DNA of 7,164 bases, from the NCBI GenBank assembly GCA_934296355.1, contig CAKRAY010000074.1:1-7164 (forward strand), in the 5' to 3' direction. Positions 1-5,877 of this stretch are shown piece after piece; the stretch's first letter is position 1, and the number at the start of each line of letters is the position of its first letter. Origin of the DNA: an uncultured Clostridia bacterium (GTDB taxonomy: Bacteria > Bacillota > Clostridia > Christensenellales > DTU072). The notes beneath the pieces were generated by a model. It saw nothing but the letters and a program-made list of their open reading frames with translations, ran no database searches and had not been told where the DNA came from. The translations under genes were made by a program, and so were the position numbers.

Positions 1-1
1 C

Positions 2-550
2 GGCACTCTCGTGTATATAGCGGGTACTACCGGAGAACAATTGCAATTTCATAAAGCCAACCAGTGGTTTGTGGGTAAAGATACTTCCGATTACTTAAGA
101 ATCGTAGATAAAGCAATGGAAAAACACGCGCTTTTCGTAGATAACGAGAACGATGAAGAAGTGGTAATCGCCACCTCTCGCGACGGAAAAAGAAGAGACG
201 CTATTTCTAAGCAACTCAACGAAAGGATATATGACGAATTAATCGAGCAATTAGATAATAAGTTATACGTAGGCATTAGAACTTTCGGATTGATAAGAGG
301 ATACCTTGTTACCGGTAAGGAAAAGTTTTTAACCCTCGGAGTGTTCGATCAGTGTTACGTGCTTAAACAAGTAGTCAGGTTTTTACAATGTAAAGGTTTT
401 CCAGTAGATTTAAGATTGATAGGCCATTCAGAAAACAGTGGAAAAATCCAACAATCTAAAGATATAACCGATGTAGATTTGAAAATTATCAATCGTTCTA
501 TTGCGGGACTTTACGAGAATACGGTCGTTTTGAACAAGCCGAACAAGTAG
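2..550 (+). CDS. cas9: Cas9 endonuclease, C-terminal part (5' end outside window)
   Basis: This is the 3' end of a type II-A cas9: 182 codons are visible, the frame is open to the left edge, and the stop is TAG at 548-550. Cas9 is the RNA-guided DNA endonuclease; this portion corresponds to the C-terminal PAM-interacting region. The match is clearest at the end, where SIAGLYENTVVL (visible residues about 166-177) aligns with SITGLYETRIDL at the end of S. pyogenes Cas9. The preceding stretch LIGHSENSGKI is the Clostridia-type version of the segment before that tail. The GTG at 11 is an internal valine codon, not a start. The RuvC and HNH nuclease domains lie upstream and cannot be assessed. 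The gene order cas9-cas1-cas2-csn2 supports the call. The PAM cannot be predicted from this fragment. Confidence 0.93.
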   Translation, partial: GTLVYIAGTTGEQLQFHKANQWFVGKDTSDYLRIVDKAMEKHALFVDNENDEEVVIATSRDGKRRDAISKQLNERIYDELIEQLDNKLYVGIRTFGLIRGYLVTGKEKFLTLGVFDQCYVLKQVVRFLQCKGFPVDLRLIGHSENSGKIQQSKDITDVDLKIINRSIAGLYENTVVLNKPNK

Positions 551-552
551 AG

Positions 553-1425
553 ATGTCGTTCAGACAAGTCATTATCGCTTCTCACGTCAAGTTGGAACTG
601 AAACTCGGCTATTTGGTTTGCAGAGGAGAAAAGAATATAAAAGTCCACTTGTCGGAAATAAGTACGCTGATTATTCAGTCCACCGCCGTAGCGATTACGG
701 CGGCGCTTCTTTGCGAACTGGTAAAGAACAACGTCAAAGTGATTTTTTGCGACGAAAAGTGTTCGCCGCACTCGGAGTTACTGCCATATTACGGCGGTTA
801 TAACGGCAGTAAACGGTTGCTTAATCAAATATCTTGGAGCGAAGAGATAAAGGGCGAAATATGGCAAATGATTATAAAAAAGAAGATCCTTTGCCAAGCG
901 GAAAATATGTTTTTACTCGGTAAAAACGCCGTCGGAGAAAAACTTTTAGCATTGGCGGATGACGTTCGGATAGCCGACGTAACTAATAGGGAAGGGCATG
1001 CGGCGAGATTCTATTTCGAGGGCGCTTTCGGAGAAAACTTCGTTCGAGGTTCCGAATCGGGCAAGAACGGATACCTTAATTACGGATACGCGATACTATT
1101 GTCGGCGTTTAACCGCGCGTTATGCGCACAAGGTTACAACACTCGTTTGGGGATATGGCATAAGAACGAGTATAACGATTACAACTTGTCATGCGACTTA
1201 ATGGAGCCGTTCAGACCGTACGTAGACAGAATAGTTTTTGAGTTAGAGAGTAACGATAAAGATTTCAAGAGAAAACTCGTTGATTCGTTAAACAAAAAGA
1301 CTACGATTAACGGACAAGTAACCACGTTGGAAAACGCTATTTCCATATATGCGCGCAGCGTGATTAACGCGCTAAACGACGGCGAGCCGAACGGCGTAGT
1401 GTTTGCGGACGGATATGAATTATAG
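553..1425 (+). CDS. cas1: CRISPR-associated endonuclease Cas1, type II-A
   Basis: Cas1 is the metal-dependent integrase that, with Cas2, inserts new spacers at the leader-proximal repeat. The 290-aa length is normal for type II Cas1. The fold reads as expected: an N-terminal beta domain (about 1-75, with HLSEISTLI and KVIFCDEK close to S. pyogenes Cas1), then a helical catalytic domain. The likely metal ligands are E147 in NREGHAARFYF, H203 in GIWHKNEYND and E218 in DLMEPFRPYVDRIV, all present, so the enzyme looks active. The ATG lies 2 nt after the cas9 stop. There is no well-spaced Shine-Dalgarno sequence (only TAGAG overlapping the stop), so translation is probably coupled to cas9. The 3' end overlaps cas2. 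The call is secure. Confidence 0.98.
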   Translation: MSFRQVIIASHVKLELKLGYLVCRGEKNIKVHLSEISTLIIQSTAVAITAALLCELVKNNVKVIFCDEKCSPHSELLPYYGGYNGSKRLLNQISWSEEIKGEIWQMIIKKKILCQAENMFLLGKNAVGEKLLALADDVRIADVTNREGHAARFYFEGAFGENFVRGSESGKNGYLNYGYAILLSAFNRALCAQGYNTRLGIWHKNEYNDYNLSCDLMEPFRPYVDRIVFELESNDKDFKRKLVDSLNKKTTINGQVTTLENAISIYARSVINALNDGEPNGVVFADGYEL

Positions 1426-1735
1426 GTTTATGAGGATAATGGTTTTTTTCGATTTACCGATGGAGACGAGCGCCGAAGTGCGAGCGTATAACGCTTTTCG
1501 TAAGTTCCTTATCAAGGAAGGCTTTATCATGATGCAAAAGTCCGTTTATACTAAACTTACCCTTAACGGCACGGTGTCGAGCAGCGTCAAGGCGGCGATA
1601 AAGAAGAATTTGCCGCCCAAGGGACTAATCGAAATGTTGGAGATTACCGAAAGACAATTCGGCAATATAGAATACTTGTTGGGGCATAGTCAAAGCGATG
1701 TTTTGGACAGCGACGATAGGACGGTAGAAATATGA
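1415..1735 (+). CDS. cas2: CRISPR-associated protein Cas2, type II-A
   Basis: Cas2 is the small ferredoxin-like dimer that bridges two Cas1 dimers in the spacer integration complex. The start chosen here is ATG at 1415, giving 106 aa, because MNYRFMRIMVFFDLP aligns from its first residue with MSYRYMRMILMFDMP of S. pyogenes Cas2. A TTG at 1403 would add four residues without family support. D13, in the FFDLP motif, is the usual metal-site aspartate. FRKFLIKEGFIMMQKSVY and the ITERQFGNIEYLLG segment are also family-typical. The gene overlaps the end of cas1 by 11 nt, and its TGA stop overlaps the csn2 start as ATGA, so it is translationally coupled on both sides. Confidence 0.97.
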   Translation: MNYRFMRIMVFFDLPMETSAEVRAYNAFRKFLIKEGFIMMQKSVYTKLTLNGTVSSSVKAAIKKNLPPKGLIEMLEITERQFGNIEYLLGHSQSDVLDSDDRTVEI

Positions 1736-2427
1736 TTACCCTCGCTCATTTCGATTGGCAAACGCCGATGGAATTTGATAAAAACCTTCAATGCTTGATT
1801 ATCGAAAATCCCGAGTGCTTTTACGAAACGGTTAACAGGTTAAATAAAGCGATAAGCGGAGAAGATAGCGGATTTATATTGACCGACGAAAGGCAAAAAG
1901 AATTTACGATATCAAAAAGCGTCGATATGATTTGCGATTACGTAGCGTTATCGCTAAATGATAAAAAAATTCTTACGCCGCTATATAAGCAATTGCAAAC
2001 CGAGTATACAGAGTATGATTTGGAAAGGGAATTTGCCGAGTTGCAATGGCAAAGTATGCGCCTTTTAGACAGTATAATCTTTCGTTCCGACTTCGACTTA
2101 ATATACGGCGACGGAATAACGATAAGCGACTTGTTTAAGGTTTTCGATTTGCGCGTAAACGACGAGTATAACTCGCCGATAGAAAAAATTGTTTCTTACG
2201 TGAACGTAAAATCGTCGTTAAGTAACGTGAAACTATTAATTCTCGTTAATGCGTCTTGTTATTTTAACAAGGAAGAACTTAATGAAATAGCAAAGCATTG
2301 CGAGTATAAAAAAATAGCGGTACTACTTATAGAAAGCGCAGTAAAAAGCGACTTGCCGTGCGAAAAAGTTCGCGTAATCGATAGGGATTTATGTGAATTT
2401 ACCCTTGTAATAAGCGAACAAATATGA
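1732..2427 (+). CDS. csn2: CRISPR-associated protein Csn2 (type II-A marker)
   Basis: Csn2 forms a calcium-dependent tetrameric ring that binds DNA ends and is required for spacer acquisition in type II-A systems. The 231-aa length is close to the short Csn2 form (about 220 aa in S. pyogenes). Sequence identity is low, as usual for the family. Recognisable blocks are LDSIIFRSDFDLIYGDGITI (about 112-131), which matches the LDLEYDEITILELIKSLGV region, and KLLILVNASCYFNKEEL (about 167-183), which matches KKLLIFVNSGAFLTKDEV. The position between cas2 and the array is diagnostic. The start ATG overlaps the cas2 stop (ATGA), with a weak TAGGA about 10 nt upstream. The last codons contain the -35 box of the array promoter. 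This gene sets the subtype as II-A rather than II-B or II-C. Confidence 0.95.
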   Translation: MITLAHFDWQTPMEFDKNLQCLIIENPECFYETVNRLNKAISGEDSGFILTDERQKEFTISKSVDMICDYVALSLNDKKILTPLYKQLQTEYTEYDLEREFAELQWQSMRLLDSIIFRSDFDLIYGDGITISDLFKVFDLRVNDEYNSPIEKIVSYVNVKSSLSNVKLLILVNASCYFNKEELNEIAKHCEYKKIAVLLIESAVKSDLPCEKVRVIDRDLCEFTLVISEQI

Positions 2428-2433
2428 TATAAT
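2405..2433 (+). promoter_or_regulatory. Promoter for the CRISPR precursor RNA
   Basis: TTGTAA at 2405-2410 is separated by exactly 17 bp from TATAAT at 2428-2433, and TG at 2425-2426 makes an extended -10 (TGATATAAT). The -35 lies inside the csn2 coding sequence, and the -10 starts at the base after the csn2 stop. Transcription would start near 2440 and run through the leader into the array. This is inferred from the consensus match only. Confidence 0.75.
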
Positions 2434-2524
2434 GAATACAATATTTTTCTAATATTTTTTCCGACTCGATATCGAATTAACGCGTGAGTTGGGCGCGAAA
2501 CTTTCAAATCGTGTAAAAAGTGAG
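2434..2524 (+). promoter_or_regulatory. CRISPR leader
   Basis: This AT-rich non-coding stretch between csn2 and the first repeat is the leader, because the degenerate repeats sit at the opposite end of the array. It contains a perfect 10-bp palindrome, TCGATATCGA (2466-2475). The last bases before repeat 1 are AAAGTGAG. In studied type II-A systems the last bases of the leader (for example ATTTGAG) anchor Cas1-Cas2 integration, and the shared terminal GAG fits that role, although the full motif is different. Confidence 0.75.
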
Positions 2525-4540
2525 GTTTGAGAGTTGTGTAATTTGATATGGACCTAAAACGTCATAAACATTGGTACTTGATACCACGCGGTTTGAGAGT
2601 TGTGTAATTTGATATGGACCTAAAACTAAAAGCGGAACAAGACTCATCTGGCCATAGTTTGAGAGTTGTGTAATTTGATATGGACCTAAAACACGCCCGT
2701 ATAGCGGTAGCCTATTTGATATGTTTGAGAGTTGTGTAATTTGATATGGACCTAAAACGCTACCGTTGGAAGATAGTGACGAATTCGTGTTTGAGAGTTG
2801 TGTAATTTGATATGGACCTAAAACAAAACATCCGGAAATGTTCACGGCAAAAGGGTTTGAGAGTTGTGTAATTTGATATGGACCTAAAACTAGCAACCGC
2901 ACCCTCGGGTATGCTCGCAAGTTTGAGAGTTGTGTAATTTGATATGGACCTAAAACCTTCGGCTGCCGATTCACGTTTGAACGCAAGTTTGAGAGTTGTG
3001 TAATTTGATATGGACCTAAAACGAAAAAACAAGCGAGAGGTTAAACATGATAGTTTGAGAGTTGTGTAATTTGATATGGACCTAAAACGCCGAAGTCATT
3101 ACGTACGGATTTACGTGTGTTTGAGAGTTGTGTAATTTGATATGGACCTAAAACCACGGATGATTGGAAATATCTAATTGAAAAGTTTGAGAGTTGTGTA
3201 ATTTGATATGGACCTAAAACAGAACGCGAAGAAGAAATAAAAGCGACGAAGTTTGAGAGTTGTGTAATTTGATATGGACCTAAAACTGAGAGGGCGCAAA
3301 AGAAATAACCGAAAAGGTTTGAGAGTTGTGTAATTTGATATGGACCTAAAACTGCGGTTTTTTGCGGACTACGCTTTTTGTGGTTTGAGAGTTGTGTAAT
3401 TTGATATGGACCTAAAACCGTTAGCGTTGTAGCATAAAAGGCAATCACGTTTGAGAGTTGTGTAATTTGATATGGACCTAAAACTTCCCAAAGAAAATCA
3501 AACGCTTGTTATATGTTTGAGAGTTGTGTAATTTGATATGGACCTAAAACGGCGGTGGCAAACAACTGGGGCTTATATTAGTTTGAGAGTTGTGTAATTT
3601 GATATGGACCTAAAACAGGAGGCAAGAAAATGAAAATTGACTACAAGTTTGAGAGTTGTGTAATTTGATATGGACCTAAAACGGTTGAGCGTGAGAAGCT
3701 TTCTTCGGCTCTGTTTGAGAGTTGTGTAATTTGATATGGACCTAAAACGAAGGAATTATATTCCACGCACCCGCACGTGTTTGAGAGTTGTGTAATTTGA
3801 TATGGACCTAAAACAATCGGTATAAAGCATTATCGCCGCCGTGTGTTTGAGAGTTGTGTAATTTGATATGGACCTAAAACAACATATGCTCTTAAATGCT
3901 TCCATTCCGGGTTTGAGAGTTGTGTAATTTGATATGGACCTAAAACATAAAAGCGGACGGTATCCCGATTTACAAAGTTTGAGAGTTGTGTAATTTGATA
4001 TGGACCTAAAACTACTCTATCGGAAAGTTCGAAAGTATACAAGTTTGAGAGTTGTGTAATTTGATATGGACCTAAAACGGCTCGCGAACGTCCTCGTTGT
4101 CGTCATTGGTTTGAGAGTTGTGTAATTTGATATGGACCTAAAACATTCGAAGCAATATATAACGTCGTTCTTTTGTTTGAGAGTTGTGTAATTTGATATG
4201 AATCTAAAACAGTCGTGAACTTCACAACCGACAACGGATTGTTTGAGAGTTGTGTAATTTGATATCGACCTAAAACGGAGATAGGCAAAGAGCGCGGAAA
4301 CAACCTGTTTGAGAGTTGTGTAATTTGATATCGACGTAAAACACACGACTCGCTGAACCTACACCACTCGCCGTTTGAGAGTTGTGTAATTTGATATCGA
4401 CCTAAAACTGGGGCGGTCTTGTCAATCGTGAACGTGTAGTTTGAGAGTTGTGTAATTTGATATGGACCTAAAACTCGATATTGACTACCTTATCTTCCCT
4501 TGCGGTTTGAGAGTTGTGTAATTTGATATCTATCTAAAAC
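2525..4540 (+). CRISPR. Type II-A CRISPR array, 31 repeats and 30 spacers
   Basis: A 36-bp repeat, beginning GTTTGAGAGTTGTG and ending GGACCTAAAAC, recurs every 66 bp without exception: repeat n starts at 2525 + 66(n-1). All 30 spacers are therefore exactly 30 bp, and 31 x 36 + 30 x 30 accounts for the full 2016 bp. The GTTT start and AAAAC end are typical of type II-A repeats. Repeats 1-25 and 30 are identical. Repeats 26, 27, 28, 29 and 31 (starting at 4175, 4241, 4307, 4373 and 4505) carry substitutions only at positions 26, 27, 29 and 30. Decay at this end marks it as the oldest, so the leader and transcription start lie at the csn2 side. No two spacers looked alike by eye. The 66-bp period is a multiple of three, which creates long but meaningless minus-strand ORFs. 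Confidence 0.99.
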
Positions 4541-4791
4541 TTTTGTTCTTCGTTTGTCGTTTTTTGTTCGGACCGGCGGAAAAGAGCCGGAAAAAATCGA
4601 ATTATACCGCCAGGCGTTAAGTTATTTGACGGTGATATCCGAATAAAAACAAAAAATTTTTTCCCGCGCTTGTCAAGAGTATTAAGGGTATACGGTTACC
4701 TATTTGCCGACAACGGAAACCTATAATAAGGTGGTAGTGACTTAAAACCGTTTCGGCGTGCGCGCATAAAAAAGAGATTTTTACAATAAAG
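4541..4791. other. Non-coding stretch downstream of the array
   Basis: No convincing gene was seen here. The stretch is T-rich directly after the last repeat, then has a hairpin (4573-4590), a short palindrome CGCC-A-GGCG (4608-4616), and a symmetric run of six A and six T at 4651-4662. TATAAT at 4722-4727 has no well-placed -35 box. No sequence complementary to the 5' half of the CRISPR repeat was seen, so there is no sign of a tracrRNA. Just before the promoter block, a short frame reads EIFTIKFKVCPL and stops with TGA at 4810-4812; it may be a gene remnant. Confidence 0.5.
4573..4590. other. GC-rich hairpin after the array
   Basis: CCGGC (4573-4577) pairs with GCCGG (4586-4590) around an 8-nt purine-rich loop. 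On the + strand it is preceded by a T run and followed by six A, so it does not form a classic intrinsic terminator in either direction. It could still help end the array transcript. This is a low-confidence structural note. Confidence 0.3.
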
Positions 4792-4853
4792 TTCAAGGTG
4801 TGTCCGTTATGACACAGTTAAGTATTGACCCGTTTATATAAGTCGAGTATAAT
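4792..4853 (+). repeat. 62-bp promoter-bearing direct repeat, copy 1
   Basis: This block matches 5345-5406 at 57 of 62 positions without gaps (offset 553 bp). It contains an inverted repeat, GTGTC (4800-4804) and GACAC (4811-4815), and ends in a full promoter. Similarity falls off sharply after the -10 and is weak upstream of the block. The differences are at 4802, 4818, 4823, 4824 and 4852. Confidence 0.9.
4825..4853 (+). promoter_or_regulatory. Promoter of the 4918-5250 gene
   Basis: TTGACC (4825-4830) is followed by 17 bp and a perfect TATAAT (4848-4853), a near-consensus housekeeping promoter about 65 bp upstream of the start codon. The inverted repeat GTGTC-6 nt-GACAC at 4800-4815 lies just upstream of the -35, where an activator or repressor could bind. 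Between promoter and start codon there is a second inverted repeat, TTTTGT-AAC-ACAAAA (4863-4877). Confidence 0.8.
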
Positions 4854-4862
4854 TATATTCTA

Positions 4863-4877
4863 TTTTGTAACACAAAA
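4863..4877. promoter_or_regulatory. Inverted repeat in the 5' untranslated region
   Basis: TTTTGT (4863-4868) and ACAAAA (4872-4877) form a perfect 6-bp inverted repeat with a 3-nt centre. It lies close to the expected transcription start of the next gene, which would suit an operator. It is AT-rich and could be chance. Confidence 0.3.
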
Positions 4878-4917
4878 ATCATAAAAAATTACTTATTATA
4901 AAGGAGTAAAATAAACT

Positions 4918-5250
4918 ATGTTCGGAATGAAAATACAAATGGACGAAGAGAAGATTTTGCGGGAAGATAAAATCAATCTCGTAAAAGTGTATGCGGCTTT
5001 AGACGATATATTTGCTAAAAACAATTTGGTAAAAGGCGAAATCGAGCCGGACGGAACACGCACTTATTGGGGAACGGAATCTAATAAAGATTTTGCGCGG
5101 TTTTGTATGGTGGTGAACAGTCTAAAGCGAATAGAAAAATGGTTTGCTCCGAATTGTAAAAAATGGATTTGGGGCGATAACGAATCGCGTTCCGGCGATT
5201 GGGACTGGGAAGATGTTTTGGAGCAAATGAGGGCAAAAGGTGAACTATGA
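4918..5250 (+). CDS. Hypothetical small protein, 110 aa
   Basis: I do not recognise this protein with confidence. It is translated from ATG 4918, with AAGGAG at 4901-4906 eleven bases upstream; an in-frame ATG at 4927 is a possible alternative. It is soluble, with no signal peptide or membrane segment. The N-terminal half is rich in charged helix-like sequence (DEEKILREDKINLVKVYAAL). The C-terminal half is rich in tryptophan and acid (WIWGDNESRSGDWDWEDVLE, about 83-102). The near-consensus promoter, good ribosome binding site and natural codon use argue that it is a real, expressed gene. It is monocistronic or followed only by a micro-ORF overlapping its stop (ATGA at 5247-5250). It shares its promoter block with the next small gene but no visible protein similarity. 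Its position next to the array does not prove a CRISPR role. Confidence 0.8.
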   Translation: MFGMKIQMDEEKILREDKINLVKVYAALDDIFAKNNLVKGEIEPDGTRTYWGTESNKDFARFCMVVNSLKRIEKWFAPNCKKWIWGDNESRSGDWDWEDVLEQMRAKGEL

Positions 5251-5365
5251 TAAAAGAGTACTATTTATTAGTACCTTTAAGCGGGAATAAGTGAGAAGCC
5301 GTATTTTCGAGGAGATTGTAACGGAAGGCGATTTATATATCAATTTCAAGGTGTATCCGTTATGA
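5247..5365 (+). pseudogene. Possible frameshifted small gene
   Basis: An ATG overlapping the previous stop (ATGA), with AAAGGTG just upstream, opens a 15-codon frame, MIKEYYLLVPLSGNK, which ends in TGA at 5292-5294. In another frame, from about 5294, the DNA reads SRIFEEIVTEGDLYINFKV and ends PL-stop with TGA at 5363-5365. Both pieces look protein-like and together would make about 40 residues. This suggests a small gene broken by a frameshift. The end of the second piece lies inside the 62-bp direct repeat, and the first repeat copy ends the same way (KFKVCPL-stop). A GTG at 5291 could start the second piece on its own. Evidence is weak because both pieces are short. Confidence 0.3.
5253..5278. 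other. Hairpin after the 4918-5250 gene
   Basis: GTACTA (5258-5263) and TAGTAC (5269-5274) form a perfect stem around TTTAT. The flanking AAAG and CTTT extend it to about 10 bp with one bulged A. It begins 3 nt after the upstream stop codon. The T run after it is only three bases, so it would be a weak terminator at best. It also overlaps the possible micro-ORF. Confidence 0.35.
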
Positions 5366-5406
5366 CACAGATAAGCGTTGACCCGTTTATATAAGTCGAG
5401 TATACT
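5345..5406 (+). repeat. 62-bp promoter-bearing direct repeat, copy 2
   Basis: This is the second copy of the block at 4792-4853, with five substitutions and no gaps. The GTGTC arm of the inverted repeat is changed to GTATC here, so the symmetry is imperfect in this copy (GTGT 5351-5354 and ACAC 5365-5368 remain). The -35 box and 17-bp spacing are kept. Confidence 0.9.
5378..5406 (+). promoter_or_regulatory. Promoter of the 5449 gene
   Basis: TTGACC (5378-5383), 17 bp, TATACT (5401-5406). It is the same promoter as that of the previous gene apart from one change in the -10 (TATAAT to TATACT) and changes just upstream of the -35. The start codon is 42 bp downstream of the -10. Confidence 0.75.
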
Positions 5407-5448
5407 TGAAAAATCATTATTTTTACGCGCGCGAGGAGGATTTATTTT

Positions 5449-5649
5449 ATGTTTTATTTAGGTTTTGCAAATGAAAAAAGAGATAAGCGCATTGGTAAAG
5501 CACAAGACTTGGAAACGGCTATTGCGATAGGCGAAGCGAAGCAAAGCAAATACAAGGCAAAGGGCAAGCACGGAATGATTTTCGTATATGAAATCGTAGT
5601 CAAATGCGGTGCATATATGAAAAAAATCTATAAAGGGTGGGAGGTTTAA
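5449..5649 (+). CDS. Hypothetical small protein, 66 aa, with open frame beyond its stop
   Basis: I do not recognise this protein. The start is well supported: AGGAGG at 5434-5439 lies 9 nt before ATG 5449, under a near-consensus promoter. The product is basic and lysine-rich, with a likely helix (DLETAIAIGEAKQSKYKAKG, about 20-39) followed by a likely beta strand (GMIFVYEIVV, about 42-51). There is no signal peptide or clear membrane segment. The TAA stop (5647-5649) sits inside a perfect inverted repeat, GGAGGTT-T-AACCTCC (5640-5654). The same frame stays open after it for 46 protein-like codons, to TGA at 5788-5790, with no usable start codon of its own. The 66-aa form may therefore be a truncated version of a protein of about 113 residues, or the stop may be read through. 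Confidence 0.65.
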   Translation: MFYLGFANEKRDKRIGKAQDLETAIAIGEAKQSKYKAKGKHGMIFVYEIVVKCGAYMKKIYKGWEV

Positions 5650-5683
5650 CCTCCACCGCCCCCGTCGGCGACATATCCGACGG
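5640..5683. repeat. Two adjacent perfect inverted repeats around the TAA
   Basis: The first is GGAGGTT (5640-5646) and AACCTCC (5648-5654) with a single T between, which belongs to the TAA stop. The second is CCGTCGG (5662-5668) and CCGACGG (5677-5683) around an 8-nt loop. Both have 7-bp perfect arms and only 7 nt separate them. Neither is followed by a T run, so they are not ordinary intrinsic terminators. They could be RNA structure or a protein binding site. Confidence 0.6.
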
Positions 5684-5790
5684 AAAGAAGCGGTTATAAA
5701 AAAGAGGTCTACAAAATCAAGGAACACAATATTTGGGGCGCGGAGCAACACCGGGCGTATTATTCGGTAGAAGAAGAACAAGAAAAATGA
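5650..5790 (+). pseudogene. In-frame continuation after the TAA of the 5449 gene
   Basis: This is the same reading frame as 5449-5649. It begins with five prolines, then reads SATYPTERSGYKKEVYKIKE and on through HNIWGAEQHRAYYSVEEEQEK to TGA. The composition looks like a natural protein and there is no ATG, GTG or TTG start or ribosome binding site leading into it, so an independent gene is unlikely. The simplest explanation is the 3' part of a gene cut by a nonsense mutation; readthrough is possible but unproven. A perfect 7-bp inverted repeat, CCGTCGG-8 nt-CCGACGG (5662-5683), lies within it. Confidence 0.5.
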
Positions 5791-5877
5791 ATAAGCAGTT
5801 CGAGTTTTTTACATTAGTATAGGCTGAACGTAAAAAGCAAAATTTTATATGTAGCGCAAAATTTCGGGGAGGTTATA

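Noticed and set aside
998..1201. 67-aa + strand ORF inside cas1 (also 618-803, and the minus ORFs at 91-276 and 511-771)
   Set aside because: All overlap well-supported cas genes in other frames and show no family motifs.
1403..1414. TTG start for cas2 at 1403
   Set aside because: Alignment with known Cas2 begins at the ATG at 1415; the four extra residues have no family support.
2259..2507. 82-aa minus-strand ORF over the end of csn2 and the leader
   Set aside because: It is opposite the csn2 coding sequence and crosses the array promoter and leader. The product is serine/leucine-rich shadow sequence.
2693..2722. Spacer 3 ends in ATTTGATAT, which also occurs inside the repeat
   Set aside because: A 9-bp AT-rich match is likely by chance and does not change the repeat boundaries or the 66-bp spacing.
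2504..4346. Several minus-strand ORFs across the array, with repeated peptides such as LGPYQITQLSN or FRSISNYTTLK
   Set aside because: They arise because the 66-bp repeat-spacer period is a multiple of three and the repeat lacks stops in those frames. They have no ribosome binding sites and encode only translated CRISPR repeats.
4722..4727. TATAAT as an additional promoter -10
   Set aside because: No -35 box lies at a suitable distance, and no gene starts between it and the well-formed promoter at 4825-4853.
5458..5781. 107-aa minus-strand ORF
   Set aside because: It is antisense to the 5449-5790 frame, which has a clear promoter and AGGAGG site on the + strand. The minus-strand frame looks like a low-complexity shadow.
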